DNA from: Nocardia wallacei | GTDB taxonomy: Bacteria > Actinomycetota > Actinomycetes > Mycobacteriales > Mycobacteriaceae | DNA length: 64,000 nt | Assembly (NCBI RefSeq): GCF_014466955.1 | Contig: NZ_AP023396.1 | Location: forward strand, 5,642,001 to 5,706,000 | Direction: 5' to 3' | Shown: one piece after another, positions 26,197 to 33,752 of the stretch | How the letters are laid out: each line of letters begins with the position of its first letter | Position numbering within the stretch: position 1 is the stretch's first letter | Translations under genes and position numbers: made by a program | The notes under the pieces: generated by a model | The model's database searches: none | Told to the model about the DNA's origin: nothing | The model's input: only the letters and a program-made list of their open reading frames with translations

Positions 26197-27243
26197 TCAG
26201 TTCTGTCGTGCGGGCGGAACCGACACCGTCGTCGACGGCGCGGTCGTGGTGGCCTGCGCGGGAGCCCCGCCGCCCTGAGTCTGGTCGGCCACGATGGTCA
26301 GCGGAGTACGCAGCGCGGGAATCGGATCCACGGACTGCACCTGCCATTGGCCGGTGGTGCGCACCAGCGTCAGCGGATAGGCGAGCGTGGGTATCCCGCC
26401 CTCGGCGCCCTTGGCGTTGACCGTGGCCAGCACATGCGCCGTGGAACCGGTTGTGCCGCAACCGGAGTCGTCGGAGGTGACCGATGCCGTCTCGACCGAG
26501 GTGAACGGCGACGGCGACGGCGCGACGATCTCGGAGTTCAGCACGGTGTAGCGGGACAGATCCCCGTTCCCGGACAGGTACGCCTTCACGAAGCCGGTGG
26601 CGACCTGGGTGAGCGGGGTGTCCGCGGCACAGGTCGCGGAGTAGGACAGCGCCAGGTCCCCACCGCGGGCCGGGCGCTCCACGAGGGTGGGTATGGCCAG
26701 CGCCCGCAGGCCGTCGGTGACCGACACGGCGACCCGGTAGTACTGGCGCGTCGGCCCGTCCTTACCGGCGGCGGCCGCGCCCGAGGCCCCGCCCAGTTGA
26801 ACCGACACGGTCACCGACCACACCTCGACGTTGCCCGCCGACACCTTGCGCGCCGCGTGCACCACCTGCGAGTCCGCGATCTGACGATGATTGCTGGGCA
26901 ACGTGATCTGTTGTCCCGCACTGACATACTGCGCGACGCGCTCCTGCTGATCGGTCGTCGCGGTGAGATAGGTGACCACGAACTCGCGGGCGAAGGACTG
27001 CGCCAGCTGCGAGCGGCCGATGATACCGACGGTCGTCTCGTCGGACGGGCCCTTCGGTGGCGTGGAGAACCAACTGAGCACGGCGTGGCCGCCGCCGAGA
27101 ACGGCCAATACGGCCAGGACGCTGACAACAATATTGTCCCGTCGGCGTCGCGCGGCCATCTGACGAAGCAGTACTTCGCCCGAATCCCCCGATCGCGACT
27201 TTGTTCTCACCCTCGAAATAGTAGAGATCGCACTGGTCGGCAC
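26197..27243 (-). CDS. TcpC/VirB8-like conjugation protein
   Basis: TcpC-type proteins are bitopic VirB8 relatives needed for assembly of Gram-positive conjugation channels. The 348-residue product has a basic N-terminus, one membrane helix (about 38-56; NIVVSVLAVLAVLGGGHAVL), and a large extracytoplasmic region. That region has two related alpha/beta modules, seen as AREFVVTYLTA and GFVKAYLSGN helices each followed by strands. The end is a Thr/Pro-rich tail. The start could be internal (MAARRRRDN, close to 27159) because the first 28 residues are unlike the family. It follows the DUF5593-type gene by 37 bases, and the palindromic motif lies in that gap. Confidence 0.75.
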   Translation of the reverse strand: MPTSAISTISRVRTKSRSGDSGEVLLRQMAARRRRDNIVVSVLAVLAVLGGGHAVLSWFSTPPKGPSDETTVGIIGRSQLAQSFAREFVVTYLTATTDQQERVAQYVSAGQQITLPSNHRQIADSQVVHAARKVSAGNVEVWSVTVSVQLGGASGAAAAGKDGPTRQYYRVAVSVTDGLRALAIPTLVERPARGGDLALSYSATCAADTPLTQVATGFVKAYLSGNGDLSRYTVLNSEIVAPSPSPFTSVETASVTSDDSGCGTTGSTAHVLATVNAKGAEGGIPTLAYPLTLVRTTGQWQVQSVDPIPALRTPLTIVADQTQGGGAPAQATTTAPSTTVSVPPARQN

Positions 27244-27255
27244 CGGCGCACTTTC

Positions 27256-27271
27256 TTCCCGGTACTGGGAA
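27256..27271 (-). promoter_or_regulatory. Palindromic motif TTCCCAGTACCGGGAA (copy 3 of 3)
   Basis: Read on the minus strand, this 16-mer matches the copies at 4636 and 16468 in 13 fixed positions, and it reads towards the TcpC-like gene, 12 bases ahead of its annotated start. Its place in a 37-bp intergenic gap suggests either a second promoter for the channel genes or a hairpin acting on the mRNA. Confidence 0.5.
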
Positions 27272-27280
27272 TGCCGGTAA

Positions 27281-28432
27281 TCAGCATGCGGGGCTGCGAT
27301 TCATGCGCCCGGACAGCCAATGTCGCAGTTGATCATCGTATCCGATCGGGGATCGCGTCGGCTGCGGTTCCAGCGCGTTGCGATGCGGCTCGACCACCGG
27401 GGTATCCACCGCGACGCGCACCATCTGCGCGATGGCCAGCGGTCTGCTGGAATAGCCCGGATACGGGTACAGCAGCAGCGATGTCGGCGTGTAGCCGCCG
27501 GCGTAGTTGAGCGCCCGCACCGTCACCCCGGCCGTGTCGCCGGTGCGCAGTCGATCGCCGAGTTCGACCAGGCGGGCGCGGTCGTCGGGATGGAACACAT
27601 CGATCGGCCGGAACAGATAATCCCAGCGAATCCACGGCGCCGGATCGGTGAGCCAGTGCGAAATGCTGGTGTATTCGAGCTGCACGACCGCCAGATGGGT
27701 ACCGGCGCGCCGATGCGCCTCCCGCAGCCCGACCCGCTCCAGCGTCGGCCACGCCGGGGAGGTGTGCTCGGAGGTGATGTCCTCGATCAGCAACCACGCG
27801 CCCCGGGTGCGTTCGTCGTCGCGCACGCGAATCGTGATGCGCCACTGCCCCAGCCGGCCCATGCCGTCGGTCACCGCGACGTCGAACTGCATCTTGCCGC
27901 CGGGCTTGGGATCGTAGAGCAGATCCAGCATCTCGGCGTGCCGATCGAACGACGAGATCCGGTGGAACAGTTCCGCGATCGACATCCGCGGCACGTACTC
28001 CTCGGGCGCGATGCCCGCCAGCCGCGTGATGCCGCTGGGTTGCTGGAGCGTCTGCGAGTGCAGGTCCCAGATCGCCCCGACCGCGGGACCCGGTGTCGGT
28101 GGCATGGACAGGGCAGGGCCGAGCCACAGCCGCACGGCATGGACGTCACCCGCCGGGCCGAAAACGGGCCGCACCTTCAGTACATAGGGCCCGGATCTGG
28201 TGGAGATCCGGACATCGGCGTCCTCGGCCTGCTCGCGCGCGGCCTGGATCAGCTCGGCGATGCGGGTCGTGCTGATGGCGTCGTAGCAGGCGGGCATCTT
28301 GGCCAGCAACCGCTGGATAGCCCGCTGCCACCCGGCGAACTCGCGCGCCGAATCGCCGACCGACGCCACGGACATCTCTTGCGCGCTCAGGGTCTCGATC
28401 GTCACCCATGGGATCACTGCGTCGCTTCGCAT
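27281..28432 (-). CDS. DUF5593-type GAF/PAS-like protein heading the type IV-like operon
   Basis: The 383-residue product resembles the actinobacterial DUF5593/DUF5628 family, which has a GAF-like and a PAS-like fold. Typical landmarks are PWVTIETL at the start, FAGWQRAIQRLL, DVHAVRLWLGPA, FHRISSFDRHAEMLDLLYDP and HLAVVQLEYTSISHWLTDPA. The ligand is unknown. The start MRSDAVIPWVTIE at 28432 fits the family and has GGGCAGG upstream; an in-frame ATG at 28468 is the alternative. It is the first gene behind the promoter at 28499-28527, so it may sense a signal or license expression of the apparatus. There is no DNA-binding domain, so direct transcription control is unlikely. Confidence 0.72.
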   Translation of the reverse strand: MRSDAVIPWVTIETLSAQEMSVASVGDSAREFAGWQRAIQRLLAKMPACYDAISTTRIAELIQAAREQAEDADVRISTRSGPYVLKVRPVFGPAGDVHAVRLWLGPALSMPPTPGPAVGAIWDLHSQTLQQPSGITRLAGIAPEEYVPRMSIAELFHRISSFDRHAEMLDLLYDPKPGGKMQFDVAVTDGMGRLGQWRITIRVRDDERTRGAWLLIEDITSEHTSPAWPTLERVGLREAHRRAGTHLAVVQLEYTSISHWLTDPAPWIRWDYLFRPIDVFHPDDRARLVELGDRLRTGDTAGVTVRALNYAGGYTPTSLLLYPYPGYSSRPLAIAQMVRVAVDTPVVEPHRNALEPQPTRSPIGYDDQLRHWLSGRMNRSPAC

Positions 28433-28498
28433 GTGCCTGCCCGTACCAGCCCGTTCCTTCGCCTGCATGACCCAGTCGAGCCATGCGTTACTCGAAGT

Positions 28499-28527
28499 AA
28501 TGTACCGTTAGATAGTGGCCCATACAA
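28499..28527 (-). promoter_or_regulatory. Promoter of the type IV-like operon with the shared dyad
   Basis: On the minus strand TTGTAT (28522-28527), a 17-bp spacer and TACATT (28499-28504) form a promoter about 60 bp upstream of the DUF5593-type gene. The spacer contains CCACTATCTAACGG (28505-28518) abutting the -10, which matches the dyad of the promoter at 3213-3241 (spacers GGGCC.../GAGCC... with identical spacing and the same TACATT). The rest of 28433-28685 shows no gene. Confidence 0.6.
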
Positions 28528-28685
28528 TAGGTACTGGTAGGTAAACCGGGACACGGTGTCCTGTCTACGGCTCACAAAAAACCAGAGTCTTAACAGTGCA
28601 CCAAAACGAACTTAAGGTCCAGTCGACCTCCATGGGGGTGAAGTCGGCGAATTCGCCGAAAATCGTGCAGCCGGTCCGGGCGCGG

Positions 28686-29579
28686 TCAGTCGCCGTCGGG
28701 AGTCATCGCGAGCACGCCGGCGCCCGCCAGCACGCCGACGTCGCCGAGTTCCGATGGCACGACCCGCAGTCCGGTCAGGAAACCGAGCCGGGCGTGGGTG
28801 GCCACGGCCGCGCCGATCGCCTTCCACAGCGGCGAGCCGGCCACGGCCAGCGGGCCACCGATCACGACGAGATCGATGTCGAGCAACGGAGCCACGGAGG
28901 CGATCACGCGCCCCAGCGCCGTGCCCGTCCGCTCCATCGCGGCCACCGGAATCTCCTCGCCGGCAAGCGCACCGGCAACGAGGTTTTCCGCCGAGCCGCC
29001 CGTCCAGCCCTGCCCGGTCGCCCACCGCACCATGGCGTCGGCGCCGGCGACCGCCTCCAGACAGCCTCGGCCACCGCAACCGCACCGTTCGTCGAACCCG
29101 GGCACGAGCATGTGACCGATGTGCCCGGCATTGCCCGTGCGGCCCACGACGGTGAACCCGCCCACCGAGACACCGGCGACCACGCGATCGGACAGCAGGA
29201 TCGCCAGCGAGTCCATCACGGTGCTGGTGGCGCCGAAATTACGTTCGGCCAGCGCCAGGCACACACCGTCGAACGCGAGGCGCACCTCCGCGGCCGGAAA
29301 CAGCTTGCGCACCTGCTCGACGATGGCGAACCCGGTCCGCCACTCCGAGATCTCGGCGGGCGCGACGATTCCCGCGGCCATGTCGATCGGACCCGCCGCC
29401 GCGATCCCCACCGAGGAGACCTCGGCGTTGCCCGCGGCATCCAATAGCAGTTCCCGGCAGGCGTCCCAGACGCCGCGGGACGGTACGGCGATGCGCCGAA
29501 TCTCGTCCTCGCCCACGTCTTCGGCCACCCGGCCGGCGGCGAACCGCGCCGGCCCGATCTCCAGTGCCAGTTGTGTCAT
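28686..29579 (-). CDS. ROK family protein (sugar kinase fold)
   Basis: ROK proteins are sugar kinases or sugar-responsive regulators. The 297-residue product has the ROK signature NAGHIGHMLV and the zinc-binding motif CGCGGRGCLEA. It begins with a beta strand LALEIGPARFAAG in place of the usual DxGGTK phosphate loop (here EIGPAR). That deviation suggests weakened or lost phosphate binding. No N-terminal winged helix is present, so it is not a NagC-type repressor. The gene ends about 250 bp before the type IV-like operon promoter and starts 50 bp after the WhiB-like gene stop, so it is probably co-transcribed with whiB. Its link to secretion is unclear. Confidence 0.75.
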   Translation of the reverse strand: MTQLALEIGPARFAAGRVAEDVGEDEIRRIAVPSRGVWDACRELLLDAAGNAEVSSVGIAAAGPIDMAAGIVAPAEISEWRTGFAIVEQVRKLFPAAEVRLAFDGVCLALAERNFGATSTVMDSLAILLSDRVVAGVSVGGFTVVGRTGNAGHIGHMLVPGFDERCGCGGRGCLEAVAGADAMVRWATGQGWTGGSAENLVAGALAGEEIPVAAMERTGTALGRVIASVAPLLDIDLVVIGGPLAVAGSPLWKAIGAAVATHARLGFLTGLRVVPSELGDVGVLAGAGVLAMTPDGD

Positions 29580-29629
29580 CAGTTGCCCACCGCCGAGATA
29601 TTCCGGAATGTCGAGGCACGAACCATAAC

Positions 29630-30109
29630 TCAGTGGCCGCCGGTTGTGGCGACAACCCGGCGACGGCCCAGCACGATACGCCGGTGCGGCGTCGGCGGCG
29701 CGGGCTCGGTGCAGACCGGCCGCGGCCCGTTGTGGATGATGCGCAGCGGCCGCTTGTGGTCGATCGGCGTGGCGCGGTGGCGATCGAGGTTCTCCACGAC
29801 CCGGCCGGCACTGTCGTAGGCGACTCCGGCCCAGATCATCGCGCGCGGGGCGTCGCCGCGCGCGATCAGCGTCTGCGCCAACTGATCACAGTTGGCGAAC
29901 AGCGGGCAACTGTGGCAGGTCCGAATCGCGGAGCGCCAGGATTCCGGCGTACCGACATCGAGATCCCAGTCGTCGGGACCGTCCGCGCAGGGTGGCCGAT
30001 GGGTGGATTTGGTGGTGGTGACGCGGGCGGTCGAGGTGATGATTGCGGCCGGGAGTTGCACCGGCGCAGGGGTTTCCGAGACCAGCCGACGAGGCTGAGT
30101 GGTACGCAT
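29630..30109 (-). CDS. WhiB-like iron-sulfur regulator, WhiB6 type
   Basis: Wbl proteins carry a 4Fe-4S cluster on four Cys residues and act with sigma factor A. This 159-residue protein has one Cys in PPCADGPDDW, 23 residues before TCHSCPLFANC, giving C-x23-C-x2-C-x5-C. After that comes MIWAGVAYDSAGR, close to the LWAGVVIPESGR of mycobacterial WhiB6, which controls ESX-1 genes. A long Thr-rich N-terminal tail and a basic C-terminal tail frame the domain. I chose ATG 30109 (MRTTQPRRL) for its GGAG ribosome site; a GTG at 30136 is possible. Two copies of the locus dyad lie upstream (30254-30325). The position at the edge of the secretion locus supports a role as its regulator. Confidence 0.82.
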   Translation of the reverse strand: MRTTQPRRLVSETPAPVQLPAAIITSTARVTTTKSTHRPPCADGPDDWDLDVGTPESWRSAIRTCHSCPLFANCDQLAQTLIARGDAPRAMIWAGVAYDSAGRVVENLDRHRATPIDHKRPLRIIHNGPRPVCTEPAPPTPHRRIVLGRRRVVATTGGH

Positions 30110-30198
30110 AGCCGTCTCCGAGGATGCCGAGGGCACGCCGAGTTCGCGTGACCCGTGGTCGGGCGGACATCAGGGCTGCTCAACAGTCCCCGGAAAAC

Positions 30199-30214
30199 CA
30201 GCAGTGAACTGCTG
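30199..30214. promoter_or_regulatory. Inverted repeat CAGCAG-TGAA-CTGCTG upstream of the WhiB-like gene
   Basis: Perfect 6-bp arms around a TGAA loop lie about 90 bp upstream of the whiB start codon, between the start codon and the tandem dyads. It could be an operator or a small RNA hairpin in the leader. No second copy was noticed. Confidence 0.35.
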
Positions 30215-30253
30215 TAGCTCGCACGTTAATGGACGATTCGAAGGTGGGCAACC

Positions 30254-30325
30254 ACTTCCACGCTACTTAACGGCACGTTGACCAAGTCGTGATGCTGGCG
30301 TATCGTCGCTTAACGGCTCGTTCAG
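30254..30325 (-). promoter_or_regulatory. Two tandem copies of the dyad motif in the whiB-merR intergenic region
   Basis: On the minus strand CTGAAC-N17-TACGCC (30320 to 30297) holds CCGTTAAGCGACGA, and GTCAAC-N17-GGAAGT (30277 to 30254) holds CCGTTAAGTAGCGT. Both spacers contain GTGCCGTT or GAGCCGTT in the same place as at the other promoters. The -10 matches are poor, so these may be regulator sites that need an activator, or operator copies. They lie between whiB and merR and could serve both. Confidence 0.5.
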
Positions 30326-30371
30326 CCACGGTCCGTTTCAGTGTGGCGTAGGTTGTGGTTTCCTGTGAGGT

Positions 30372-31085
30372 ATGGCTGCAGTGGAGTACACCATTGATGA
30401 ACTGGCGCGTGCAGCCGATACCACCGTGCGCAGCGTGCGCGTGTATCACGAGCGGGGCCTGCTGCCCTCCCCCGATGTCCGGGGCCGGATCGGATACTAC
30501 GACACCGACCACCTGAACCGCTTGCAAACCATCAGTCGGCTGCTGAGCCGGGGGATGAAACTCAACGGCATCCGGGAGTTGCTCGACGCCTGGGATCGCG
30601 GCGACGGCCTGGCCGAGGTGCTCGGTGTGACCGACCAACCCCCGGCCGCGGCGCCCGCGCCCGCCGCCGCCCCCGAATCCGCCGATGCCCCACCCGAACT
30701 CGAATTGCCCGATTACGTCAAGGAAGCACTCGCGGGCAGCGACGACCCGCTCGACGCCTACCGGGTGATGAATCCGCGCTGCCACGACCTCGCCTCGCGG
30801 CTGGTCGATTCCGGCCTGCCCACCGAGTCGGCGATTCAGCTGGTGGAACGGCTGCGGCAGGAATGTGACCGGCTCACCGGCAGTTTCGCCACCGAGGTCT
30901 ACTACCTGCTCGCCGGCCAGCAGTACGAGCGGTCCGAGCGCACGCCCAAGGACTACGCGAAGCTCGAGACCGAGTTGGCCATCGCGCGGCTCATCGCCAC
31001 CCGCGCGGCAGCCGAACTCATCGACCAGTCCTTCGGCCGGCACGCCGAGACCCCGCCGCACACCGCCGCCCGCAAGCCGGCCTGA
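30372..31085 (+). CDS. MerR family transcriptional regulator
   Basis: The 237-residue product opens with a MerR winged helix: YTIDELARAADTTVRSVRVY (about 6-25), HERGLLPSP and GRIGYYDTDHLNRLQTISRL. MerR proteins usually bind a dyad in the spacer of their target promoter. A Pro/Ala-rich linker (about 90-110) and a helical C-terminal domain of about 125 residues with unknown ligand follow; no Cys-based metal site is evident. The gene is divergent from whiB, and two dyad motifs lie in between. Because the motif sits in promoter spacers at several secretion promoters, this protein is a candidate binder, but that is inference. The 17-bp spacers are shorter than the classical 19-bp MerR spacers. Confidence 0.85.
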   Translation: MAAVEYTIDELARAADTTVRSVRVYHERGLLPSPDVRGRIGYYDTDHLNRLQTISRLLSRGMKLNGIRELLDAWDRGDGLAEVLGVTDQPPAAAPAPAAAPESADAPPELELPDYVKEALAGSDDPLDAYRVMNPRCHDLASRLVDSGLPTESAIQLVERLRQECDRLTGSFATEVYYLLAGQQYERSERTPKDYAKLETELAIARLIATRAAAELIDQSFGRHAETPPHTAARKPA

Positions 31086-31094
31086 GTCGCGCGG

Positions 31095-31292
31095 CTACTG
31101 GGTCCAGAGGTCGGCGTTCGGCAGGTCGGCCAACGCGTCGGTGACCTGGTCGTCGATGTGCACATCCACGCCGTGGCGCGGCATTTCGGTGGCGACGCGG
31201 GCCGCGATGGTCGGCGCGGCGCGATAGTCGAGCACGACTCCGCCCTGCGGGAACCTCATCTGCACATGGACTACACGCTGAATTTCAGGCAT
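31095..31292 (-). CDS. Small conserved-looking hypothetical protein (65 residues)
   Basis: The frame starts MPEIQRVVHVQMRFPQGGVV and continues with helix and strand patterns to a stop nine bases after the convergent merR stop. The composition is that of a small alpha/beta protein. I do not recognise it. The frame extends 57 bases further upstream to another ATG, but the shorter start gives a cleaner N-terminus. The segment 31293-31438 upstream holds nothing clear. Confidence 0.45.
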   Translation of the reverse strand: MPEIQRVVHVQMRFPQGGVVLDYRAAPTIAARVATEMPRHGVDVHIDDQVTDALADLPNADLWTQ

Positions 31293-31438
31293 TGCGTCAC
31301 ACCCACCAGACTTCGGTTTGCACGATTGCGTCCAGCATCCTTCGAGCAACTCTCAGTGTATCGACGTTGCCTGGCTCCGGCTCGCCACCGGCAGGACATC
31401 TACCGGACAACCGCGTCACCGCAGGCGTCCACCGACGC

Positions 31439-32902
31439 TCACGCTACGACGCGCAGCGTCCGCAGTTCCGGATCGGAGGGATCGGGCACGTTCATGCCCG
31501 CCGCCAGGCCGGAGCGCAGATAGTCGACCACCGCGCGGTCCACCAGTTCGCCGGGGATGATGACCGGAATGCCCGGCGGGTACGGCGTCACCTGCTCGGC
31601 GGCGATCCGGCCGGGCGCCTCCTCGATGGGCACCGCGACGGTGGGGCCGAAGAACGCGTCGCGCGGCCGCAGCACCGACTCGAGCTGCAGTTCCCGCGGC
31701 GACGGCAGCCGGATATCGTGCGGCTCCGGATCTTTCAGTTGCACCCGCCAGGCGGTGAGCGCGTCGACCAGCGTGTCGATGGTGGTCTTGTCGTCGGCCA
31801 TGGACAGTGTCGCGAGGACGCGGCGGTGGTCGCTGTGGCCGAGGTCGATGCGGCGGTTCTCGCGCAGCCAGTCGACGATCTCGAAACCGGTCGCGCCGGT
31901 GGCCGATACGTCCATCAGCACCTGCATCCGGTCGAGGTCGTGCGAGGCCTCGACGCCGAGCAACTCCTCCTCCATCACCTCGATGCCCGGAATCCGCGCC
32001 AGTTCCGTGCGCGCGCGGGCCGCGTTTTTCAGTGCGGCGGTGAGCAATTCGCGGCCGTGCTCGACCATCTGGCGACGCCAGCCGTCGATGGCGCTGTAGA
32101 GCAACACGTTCGGGCTGGTGGTGGTCAGCAGGTCGGCGCACAGCTGCAACCGGCCGCGGTCGACCAGGTCGCCCTGCACGTGGAACACCGAACCCTGCTC
32201 GAACCCCGCGCCCATCTTGTGCACGCTGACCACACAGATGTCCGCCCCGGCATCCATCGCCCAGGTCGGCAGGTCGTCGTGGAAGGGCAGGTGCGCGCCC
32301 CACGCCTCGTCGATGATGAGCGGCTTGCCGCGTTCGTGGCACACCTCGGCGATACCGGCGATATCGGCGCAGGTGCCGTATGGGCTCGGGCTGACGATCA
32401 GCGCGCCCGCCGCATCGGGGTACCGTTCCCACACCTCGCGGACCTGCTCGGGCGACGGCGGATGCGAGATGTGGCGCTCGGCGTCCCACCGCGGGGTCAC
32501 CCAGTACGGCTGCACGCCGGAGAACACCAGCCCGGCGATGATCGACTTGTGGCTGTCGCGGCCGACGATCAGCCCGCCGTCGCCGCCCGCCACCGCCATC
32601 ATCGCGGCCTTCACCGACAGCGAACTGCCGCAGGTGCTGAAGAACGCCGTATCCGCGCCGACCGCGTCGGCCATCAGCGATTCCGCCTCGCCCAGCCGGT
32701 GCCCGAGCGACCGCCGATCGTCGAGGCCGGGCGTCGCCAGCACATCACAGGCCAGCGCGTCGCCGAGTATCTCCCGGACCCGCCGGTCCGCGCCGCGTCC
32801 CTGCCGGTGGCCGGGCGGTGTGAAGCCGTAGCGGCCCAACCGCTGGTACTCCGCCAGCGCGTCGAGTATCGGTGCACGTGAATGGTCCATCACTGCCGTC
32901 AT
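31439..32902 (-). CDS. Orn/Lys/Arg decarboxylase-family PLP enzyme
   Basis: This 487-residue protein belongs to the fold-type I decarboxylases that act on ornithine, lysine or arginine with pyridoxal phosphate. The PLP Lys lies in VVSVHKMGAGFEQGSV, the conserved N-terminus is YGFTPPGHRQG, and DEAWGAHLPFH carries the Asp that binds the cofactor ring. The length fits the short form without the wing domain of the enterobacterial enzymes. The start is MTAVMDHSRAP at 32902; a longer frame to 32998 lacks similarity. It stands alone on the minus strand. The exact substrate cannot be read from the sequence, and a role in polyamine synthesis or acid tolerance is possible. Confidence 0.85.
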   Translation of the reverse strand: MTAVMDHSRAPILDALAEYQRLGRYGFTPPGHRQGRGADRRVREILGDALACDVLATPGLDDRRSLGHRLGEAESLMADAVGADTAFFSTCGSSLSVKAAMMAVAGGDGGLIVGRDSHKSIIAGLVFSGVQPYWVTPRWDAERHISHPPSPEQVREVWERYPDAAGALIVSPSPYGTCADIAGIAEVCHERGKPLIIDEAWGAHLPFHDDLPTWAMDAGADICVVSVHKMGAGFEQGSVFHVQGDLVDRGRLQLCADLLTTTSPNVLLYSAIDGWRRQMVEHGRELLTAALKNAARARTELARIPGIEVMEEELLGVEASHDLDRMQVLMDVSATGATGFEIVDWLRENRRIDLGHSDHRRVLATLSMADDKTTIDTLVDALTAWRVQLKDPEPHDIRLPSPRELQLESVLRPRDAFFGPTVAVPIEEAPGRIAAEQVTPYPPGIPVIIPGELVDRAVVDYLRSGLAAGMNVPDPSDPELRTLRVVA

Positions 32903-33010
32903 ACCCGGCCGCGCCGGCGATATGCACGCGAGCCGATCTTGATTGCGCGAACGATCGGCTATCGCGGCGCCGGCGACTGTCCCGGCCGCGGTCACCACAT
33001 GCGCACGGAG

Positions 33011-33679
33011 CTACACGGGCGGGCCCGCCAGGATGGCGGTGACGACGTCGACCAGTTCGCCCATCACCTGCTCCGGGCCGAGTTGCACGCCGGAGATGGC
33101 GAGCAGGTTCTGGGTCTGGTGCACGTCGCCGAGCACCTGGAAGGTCAGGGTCATGGCCTGGGCGAGGCGGAAACGCACTGTGTGGCGCGGCAATTCGGGA
33201 TACCGGCGCTCGAGCAGCGCGGTGAAGCGGACGGCCTGATCGGTGAATCCGTCGGCGACGGTGCGCAGCGCCGGATGGCCGCTGCCGAGGATGCCCGCGA
33301 TGAACTTCACCCACGCCGCGCCCTCCCCCACGGCCATCTCCCAGACCGGCACCACGAACGCCTCGGCCAGGCCACGGGCGGTGACGGCGCCGGTCTGCTC
33401 CATCTCGTCGAGCAGCACGGTGCGCCGGGCGGCCACCGCGTCGCTGCGCTGCCGGATCAACGCTTCGATCAACGCGTCCTTGGAGCCGAAGTGGTAGTGC
33501 ACGGACGCGACATTCGTTCCGGCGGCGGCCATGACGGCCCGCAGCGACACCGCGTCCACCCCGCGCTCGGCGAACAGGCGCTCGGCGGCCAGCACCAGCC
33601 GCTGATCCGTCGGCATCGCCAGTTCGTCCGCGGTTACCCGGAGTTCGGCCTCGCCCGTTCCATTGGTCACCCGCCGCAT
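33011..33679 (-). CDS. TetR family repressor
   Basis: The 222-residue product has a TetR N-terminal HTH (AAERLFAERGVDAVSLRAVM, then AAAGTNVASVHYHFGSKDAL) and a C-terminal domain with the TetR_C pattern of FadR/AcrR-like proteins (AWVKFIAGILGSGHPA). I placed the start at ATG 33679 because the operator at 33713-33743 would otherwise lie within the gene; an ATG at 33721 is possible. It is divergent from the aldehyde dehydrogenase and has the palindrome in the 73-bp gap, the standard layout for autoregulation. A second copy of the palindrome lies 12.5 kb away at the acyl-CoA operon. The ligand is probably an acyl-CoA, as for related regulators. Confidence 0.88.
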   Translation of the reverse strand: MRRVTNGTGEAELRVTADELAMPTDQRLVLAAERLFAERGVDAVSLRAVMAAAGTNVASVHYHFGSKDALIEALIRQRSDAVAARRTVLLDEMEQTGAVTARGLAEAFVVPVWEMAVGEGAAWVKFIAGILGSGHPALRTVADGFTDQAVRFTALLERRYPELPRHTVRFRLAQAMTLTFQVLGDVHQTQNLLAISGVQLGPEQVMGELVDVVTAILAGPPV

Positions 33680-33712
33680 TGTAATCAGGTGCGGACCAGC
33701 ATTTCCGACTAT

Positions 33713-33743
33713 CTCTATCAAGTGATCTAATCAACTGATAGAG
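33713..33743. promoter_or_regulatory. TetR operator between the repressor and the aldehyde dehydrogenase
   Basis: CTCTATCA (33713-33720) and TGATAGAG (33736-33743) are perfect arms. Inside, the pattern ATCA-N2-TGAT-N3-ATCA-N2-TGAT covers 33717-33739. It overlaps the TAGAGT -10-like hexamer (33739-33744) of the dehydrogenase gene, whose ATG is at 33753, so repressor binding would block transcription. The same pattern occurs at 46193-46215. Confidence 0.8.
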
Positions 33744-33752
33744 TGCCTCGGC

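Noticed and set aside
18128..28432. Integrative conjugative element
   Set aside because: Conjugation-type channel genes are present, but there is no integrase, relaxase, coupling protein, replication gene or flanking direct repeat in the window.
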